Assembly (NCBI GenBank): GCA_947178245.1
Contig: CAMWXO010000004.1
Span: forward strand, 1-31,241
DNA length: 31,241 nt
DNA from: an uncultured Porphyromonadaceae bacterium
GTDB lineage: Bacteria > Bacteroidota > Bacteroidia > Bacteroidales > Muribaculaceae
Direction of reading: 5' to 3'
Part shown: positions 28,601-31,241 of the stretch, in pieces
Layout: each line of letters begins with the position of its first letter
Numbering within the stretch: the first letter of the stretch is position 1
Program-made: the position numbers and the translations under genes
Notes under the pieces: model-generated
Told to the model about the DNA's origin: nothing
The model's input: only the letters and a program-made list of their open reading frames with translations
Database searches by the model: none

Positions 28601-29212
28601 CACTTCACCGTTTATAGTCGTGAAGACCAGGCCGCCACCGCCCATGCCGAGTATTCTGTTTATACCCCGGTCATTGTCGAAATTGAACTCATATCTCTCA
28701 GCCTCCGGAAGCCTATCGGCAAGGAAGCGGGCCGGATCAAAGCGATAGAGCCCGATGCCTGACACCACAAAGAGCATCTTCCCGTCAGACATCTCGGCAA
28801 TATCGGAAATGTAGCCGTTGAGCGACATACCCGGAAGGACTATACGGCGAAACGAATCGGAAGCACGATCGTAGCAGTTGAGGCCGCTTACCGTTCCAAC
28901 CCACACCCTTCCTTTCGAGTCGCACAGGAGGCTCACTATTTTCGTGTCGCTGATCGAACGCGGATCCCGCTCGTCGTTATGATAGCGGTCGCAGCGCACA
29001 CCGTCGAAACGCAGCAGTCCGGCATCCGTCCCTATCCAGACGAAGCCCTCCTTGTCCTGACAGATGGCGGAGTAGTTTTCAGCTGTCATCTCACGCTGAT
29101 CGAGCAGCCTGACCTTAATGTCGCTGAAAGCATGGGCCGACCTGCCGAGAAAGAAGCACAATGCCAATGCAACAATAGGCAAAAAACCGAAGGATTTACA
29201 CATACGTTTCAT
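25682..29212 (-). CDS. Hybrid two-component-type sensor/AraC regulator lacking the ATPase kinase domain
   Basis: PUL regulator that should sense a xylan oligosaccharide in the periplasm and switch on the susCD genes. Signal/anchor (1-28); Reg_prop beta-propeller blades (about 40-650, e.g. EGFVWIGTDAGLLRFDG and GRVWVGTVSGLNCYD); Y_Y_Y domain (about 690-768); one membrane helix (about 776-794); HisKA with FMDISHELRSPVT (His816). After HisKA (to about 870) only about 38 Ala/Glu/Val-rich residues separate it from the receiver (909-1025). The HATPase_c domain with its N, G1 and G2 boxes is absent. The receiver keeps Asp957, but VESDEE replaces the usual acidic pair context VEDN, and the conserved Lys before PF is Asn (ANPF). 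The AraC helix-turn-helix (about 1060-1160) looks intact. At 1176 residues it is shorter than the roughly 1300-1400 of full hybrid regulators. Confidence 0.92.
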   Translation of the reverse strand: MKRMCKSFGFLPIVALALCFFLGRSAHAFSDIKVRLLDQREMTAENYSAICQDKEGFVWIGTDAGLLRFDGVRCDRYHNDERDPRSISDTKIVSLLCDSKGRVWVGTVSGLNCYDRASDSFRRIVLPGMSLNGYISDIAEMSDGKMLFVVSGIGLYRFDPARFLADRLPEAERYEFNFDNDRGINRILGMGGGGLVFTTINGEVLHLDGKGTMRQLAKIDGNVTQLFPENPENLIVTSQYEAFRLNVKSKRLTPLKFEGGATIKLADICRANGVNYFATAGNGIWECREGEDVIHPSVHFHCPAINLSYLKIGCIFADHAGNLWFGCNHKGIGLASGKKNSAFRHKLLSRLLSEEGGAEVTCMKAMPGGIVVGLNNGKVIMLDSDAAGVRKSVISPGNPVTSLAPAPDGNILVGVAREGVWSLDVRSASISRIMKPAAPYPGVVVSVAGNGAIIAAFGELGVVRYIPSTKDEKWFYPAGGSNQLSCSYYAGIRTLADGKVWIGGYSGIACYDPETDGLVPIDQSPFLKGVVKDVCDFDGGMLIATDKGLMRYDVKRGVLGKFTVSEGLPDNDVRTLCGDTSGEIWVGTMKGLASVGGHPAKVRAFGSRCGFSASSYIFSDRIHGSGRMVIGDYESLTAFNPDSVGSGGFTGEIKITGIFLNGNRITEESMAGSRKIIEGSVMNPEVLHLAYNNNAPVIRLSTMDFRDASDLCYQWQLDDEGDTWHATSPGESHIYLPPLGSGSHVLRIRGVENDSFSDVRQLKLDVKAPWYQSGTAYLAYSLFVLIIAGLLYKVIKNKREEELYEARIKDFMDISHELRSPVTLILNPVEALLKQKHSPETMTQLLTARRNGERVLNLLDQLLDLRGIEKGKSPFRIDGAVKVEGDAAEVATEAAAEVAGDSNRSHRYRILLVESDEELSTYVKRNLGNAYKVVTAASAEDALREMGDKLPDLIIADIDLNGADGFTLLRRVKANMTTHHIPVVLLSSANGADERTKVWKQGADGYLANPFSIAELEGMVFGLLETRTKLKGKFSGSQQSADAISAPKLKGIDDELMNKVNKYINDNLSETSMNVDGLSEYVGLSRSQLHRRMKDIVGTAPSDYIRNVKLRKACEILAKGDVDIAQVAYSLGFNAQSHFSTLFKRYTGMTPSEYRSSVSSKESTLSEKSDLKNEAG

Positions 29213-29364
29213 GCCTACAAAATTAAGAAGAATCCTCTTCTATAATTTTTATACCCGTTGCAATGATTTTCACACAAGTCGCACAGCGTTAGTTTTTGTC
29301 TTAAAAACCCGCTGCCCGCCCACACTCAGCAGCCGCCTTCCTCACCCTCCGGAGCCAATAATTT

Positions 29365-29448
29365 ACTTTTGAATTCTCGCTGAAGCTCGGGCCTGGAGAC
29401 AAAATAACTTTTGGAATCTCGGTGAAGTTCGGGTCTGAAGACAAAAAC
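29365..29448. repeat. Imperfect 42-bp tandem duplication
   Basis: Two adjacent units, 29365-29406 and 29407-29448, both begin ACTTTTG and share GACAAAA near the end. By eye 34 of 42 positions agree. They lie about 150-240 nt upstream of the regulator start. They could be operator copies or the remnant of a mobile or repetitive element. Confidence 0.7.
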
Positions 29449-29464
29449 CGGCTTTTAAGTGAAT

Positions 29465-29593
29465 TTAAAGGCCAAAAGCAATGGTTCTGGCGAGGGAGTT
29501 CATCTTGAGGCAGGAAGCCCGGTCGAGGGCGCGGGCTTTAATGACAATCTCACGGATAGATATGCTTGACTCGACAGATGCTATATTCGACAT
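29465..29593 (-). CDS. Possible 42-aa ORF or gene remnant
   Basis: An ATG-started frame reads MSNIASVESSISIREIV and so on, ending ARTIAFGL. The open frame extends upstream of the ATG for about 12 codons before a stop, so it could be the 3' end of a decayed gene. Its composition is protein-like, with charged and hydrophobic residues alternating, but I do not recognise it. An opposite-strand ORF of 66 codons covers the same region, so coding on either strand is doubtful. Confidence 0.2.
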   Translation of the reverse strand: MSNIASVESSISIREIVIKARALDRASCLKMNSLARTIAFGL

Positions 29594-29675
29594 GTCATCA
29601 GAGGCTACAGGCTCAATCTCGCACTATATGCTGACACAGTCAGCGATTTTATCAGCTATTTTCTTACAACATGAT

Positions 29676-31028
29676 TCATAATAGACCGGCCATATACAAA
29701 GGAAGATAAACAAACCCATCCTTTATCTCCACATCTTTAGAATGAAGTATATATGACTGTCCGAGATAATTATGGTATTTCTTATTGTATTTCTCAAGAG
29801 AAGCAAGAGTGTAACGTGGGGATGATTTCACTTCAATGGGGCATATATTGTGACGGCTCGTAACTTTCTCTTTGCGTATCAGGAAATCAATCTCCATACG
29901 GTCGGCAGCGTCTTCTCGGGAGGAACATGTATAATAAAAGAGAGGATGTCCGGACGTACGAAGCATCTGAGCCACCAGATTCTCTATCAGCATACCTTTA
30001 TTGAATTCAAGTATTCCTCGCAGTATCTTCTCATATATACCTTGCTGCTCTAATTCTCCGGCACTGAACGCCATGGACACCAGTAGTCCCGTATCTGCCA
30101 TATACATCTTCACTTTTGACTCATCTTTGTTCAAAGCCAAACCCACAGATGGCTCAGTTGTATTACAGCATAAATTGACTACACGGCTTTCATCCAACCA
30201 AAACAAGGGTTCTGAGAAGTCCTTCATTTTGGCTCCCTTTCGTATTTTGGAAGGCCTGAGTCTTTTTTCATGTTGCTGGAGCAATCCAGGAATATTGTCA
30301 AAGAGGAGAGTAACTTTAGGAGCTGATCTGCCGGCATATTTACTGATATCGTTTCTATAAAGGGCCAGTATACTACGCTTAATCGCATCAACCTCTCTCA
30401 TATCTTTATGCTCCACGAAACTGAGCACAGCCTGAGGCATACCACCTACCAGTAGATAGGTTCTCAATGACTCCATCATCTGCCTATGGAGTGGCTGCCC
30501 AAGGGGAGATAATGACGCGTACTGTGTCTTGACAAAGTCGAAAAGCATTTCTTGACCATTGGCCCACATGAATTCCTCGAGATCCATGGGATACATGTTT
30601 ATTCGGATCTCCTCACTCGGAATGACTATATCTTTGACATTATGGTTTATGCTCACGAGAGATCCCGTCTCAATATAGTCGTAACGACCGTCATTGACAA
30701 GATATTTTATGGCCGCACGTGCTTTGGGATACATCTGAACTTCATCAAATATGATCAGCGATTCTCTTTGATACAGGCGGATGCCGGTATATAGGCTAAG
30801 ACGCATGAAGAAAGTATCAAGGTCGGTCAGATAGAGTTCGAAGAGTTCTTTTATCTCCTTCCTGACATTATTGAAATCGATAAGAATATATGTCTTATAC
30901 TCATTTCGACCGAATTCCTCAACAATCCAGCTCTTGCCTATACGTCTTGCTCCATCAACAAGCAATGCCGTCTGTCCGTTCCATTGCTTTTTCCATTGCA
31001 AAATCTTGTTGTAAATCTTTCTTTTCAT
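29676..31028 (-). CDS. AAA ATPase with DUF4143-type C-terminal domain
   Basis: Member of the large, widespread family of AAA_14/DUF4143 ATP-binding proteins, whose cellular role is not settled. Walker A is GARRIGKS (26-33) and Walker B is LIIFDEVQ (Asp95, Glu96). An arginine-rich middle part and a DUF4143 region (about 200-380) follow. The C-terminal end has EIDFLIRK (Glu379, Asp381) and PIEVKSS (Glu399, Lys401), the E-x-D...E-x-K pattern of the PD-(D/E)xK nuclease-like fold often seen in this family. The length of 450 residues is usual. Coding sequence is visibly more AT-rich than the PUL genes, which suggests separate acquisition. It has its own promoter and three leader repeats and is not part of the PUL. 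Confidence 0.92.
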   Translation of the reverse strand: MKRKIYNKILQWKKQWNGQTALLVDGARRIGKSWIVEEFGRNEYKTYILIDFNNVRKEIKELFELYLTDLDTFFMRLSLYTGIRLYQRESLIIFDEVQMYPKARAAIKYLVNDGRYDYIETGSLVSINHNVKDIVIPSEEIRINMYPMDLEEFMWANGQEMLFDFVKTQYASLSPLGQPLHRQMMESLRTYLLVGGMPQAVLSFVEHKDMREVDAIKRSILALYRNDISKYAGRSAPKVTLLFDNIPGLLQQHEKRLRPSKIRKGAKMKDFSEPLFWLDESRVVNLCCNTTEPSVGLALNKDESKVKMYMADTGLLVSMAFSAGELEQQGIYEKILRGILEFNKGMLIENLVAQMLRTSGHPLFYYTCSSREDAADRMEIDFLIRKEKVTSRHNICPIEVKSSPRYTLASLEKYNKKYHNYLGQSYILHSKDVEIKDGFVYLPLYMAGLL

Positions 31029-31034
31029 ATTATA

Positions 31035-31064
31035 TCACCACTTTTTCAAGGCTTCAACATGCAT
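31035..31064 (-). CDS. Possible leader peptide (9 aa) ahead of the ATPase gene
   Basis: ATG to TGA reads MHVEALKKW and ends 6 nt before the ATPase ATG. The third leader repeat lies inside it. A short upstream ORF so close to the main start could couple or limit translation. Chance occurrence is quite possible at this length. Confidence 0.2.
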   Translation of the reverse strand: MHVEALKKW

Positions 31065-31119
31065 AATAACGCCACCTTTTCAAGCAATTACCAACATGTC
31101 ATGCACCACCTTTTCAAGC
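31038..31119 (-). repeat. Three 14-bp direct repeats with exact 34-bp period in the ATPase leader
   Basis: On the minus strand GCTTGAAAAGGTGG occurs at 31106-31119 and 31072-31085, and CCTTGAAAAAGTGG (two changes) at 31038-31051. Start-to-start distance is 34 bp in both steps. The first copy overlaps the predicted transcription start, and the last ends 9 nt before the ATG. The arrangement suggests an operator for cooperative binding, or a structured or translated leader. Confidence 0.85.
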
Positions 31120-31120
31120 A

Positions 31121-31152
31121 CAAAAGTAATAAAATTACATCATTCCGCCAAA
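31121..31152 (-). promoter_or_regulatory. Bacteroidetes-type promoter for the ATPase gene
   Basis: On the minus strand TTTG (31149-31152) is followed after 20 nt by TACTTTTG (31121-31128), a full TAnnTTTG match with the same spacing as the GH3 promoter. Transcription should start near 31115, at the first leader repeat, giving a leader of about 87 nt. Confidence 0.75.
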
Positions 31153-31206
31153 TTTAGGAGGAATTTTACAAGAATCACCTTATTAGGAAACTTCAGCCTT
31201 TCTAAT

Positions 31207-31241
31207 TCAGAAGACCTGGCCGTAGGAGGCGCGGTCGAGGG
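31207..31241 (-). CDS. Possible 3' end of an upstream gene entering the window
   Basis: One minus-strand frame is open from the window edge and reads LDRASYGQVF before TGA. This may be the last codons of a gene outside the window. Another frame is also open across this short stretch, so it cannot be decided here. Confidence 0.25.
   Translation of the reverse strand, partial: LDRASYGQVF

Larger units (their letters stand above)
29213..29675. other. 463-nt gap between regulator and ATPase gene
   Basis: No convincing gene is seen. The part nearest the regulator (29213-29260) is AT-rich and should carry its promoter, but no good two-part match was found. The gap also holds an imperfect 42-bp tandem repeat (29365-29448), an 11-bp inverted pair GTTTTTGTCTT (29292-29302) / AAGACAAAAAC (29438-29448) around that repeat, a small perfect hairpin GCTGAC-ACA-GTCAGC (29630-29644) just after the ATPase stop without a T-run, and only short ORFs on both strands. 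Confidence 0.6.

Noticed and set aside
29218..29225. TAATTTTG as the -7 promoter element of the regulator gene
   Set aside because: It matches TAnnTTTG but would start transcription at or inside the start codon, and no TTTG lies at the proper distance upstream.
29481..29681. Plus-strand 66-codon ORF in the gap left of the ATPase
   Set aside because: No recognisable motif, overlaps a possible minus-strand frame and runs into the end of the ATPase gene; coding cannot be supported.
31038..31119. Mini CRISPR array
   Set aside because: The 14-bp repeats with 20-bp gaps lie between a promoter and a start codon, and both size and context fit a control element better.

Overview
The window is one strand-coherent stretch (every convincing gene is on the minus strand) from a Bacteroidales-type genome. 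Signs of this are tandem SusC/SusD pairs, a hybrid two-component regulator, lipoprotein signals, Bacteroidetes-style promoters (TTTG, then about 20 nt, then TAnnTTTG) and short C-terminal tails of the type IX secretion kind. The fairly GC-rich coding sequence and the Ala/Gly-rich proteins would fit a Muribaculaceae- or Prevotella-like gut bacterium. The genus is an inference.

Most of the window (about 2.1-29.2 kb) is a polysaccharide utilization locus (PUL) predicted to target a decorated xylan. In transcription order, right to left, it holds: a membrane sensor/AraC-type regulator; SusC-A, SusD-A, SusC-B and SusD-B; a DUF1735-type surface lipoprotein; a GH10-like lipoprotein that has lost its catalytic residues; and a secreted protein of unknown function. 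An intrinsic terminator follows, then an enzyme block of GH98, GH115 alpha-glucuronidase and a multidomain CE1-like esterase. A GH3 enzyme closes the locus with its own promoter and terminator. Tandem susCD followed by a XusE-like protein and a GH10 protein resembles the conserved xylan core (xusABCDE-xyn10C) of Prevotella and Bacteroides. GH98, GH115 and CE1 are the kinds of enzyme used on complex glucuronoarabinoxylan. The likely division of labour: surface proteins bind the polymer, GH98 cuts the backbone, CE1 removes ester groups, GH115 removes glucuronic acid, the SusCD pairs import oligosaccharides, and GH3 trims the products.

Two PUL proteins appear to have lost an ancestral catalytic function while staying full length and in frame. 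The GH10-like protein has Asn at both positions of the catalytic glutamates, so it is probably a binding protein. The regulator keeps its sensor, HisKA helix pair, receiver and AraC domain but has no ATP-binding kinase domain, and its receiver lacks conserved residues.

The flanks are different in kind. At the left edge is the housekeeping gene rnr, cut by the window end. At the right is an AAA ATPase of the DUF4143 type with a clear promoter and three 14-bp repeats spaced exactly 34 bp apart between promoter and start codon. The 463-nt gap between this ATPase and the regulator holds an imperfect 42-bp tandem repeat and only weak ORFs. Two PUL gaps contain the same family of AT-rich composite intergenic repeats.
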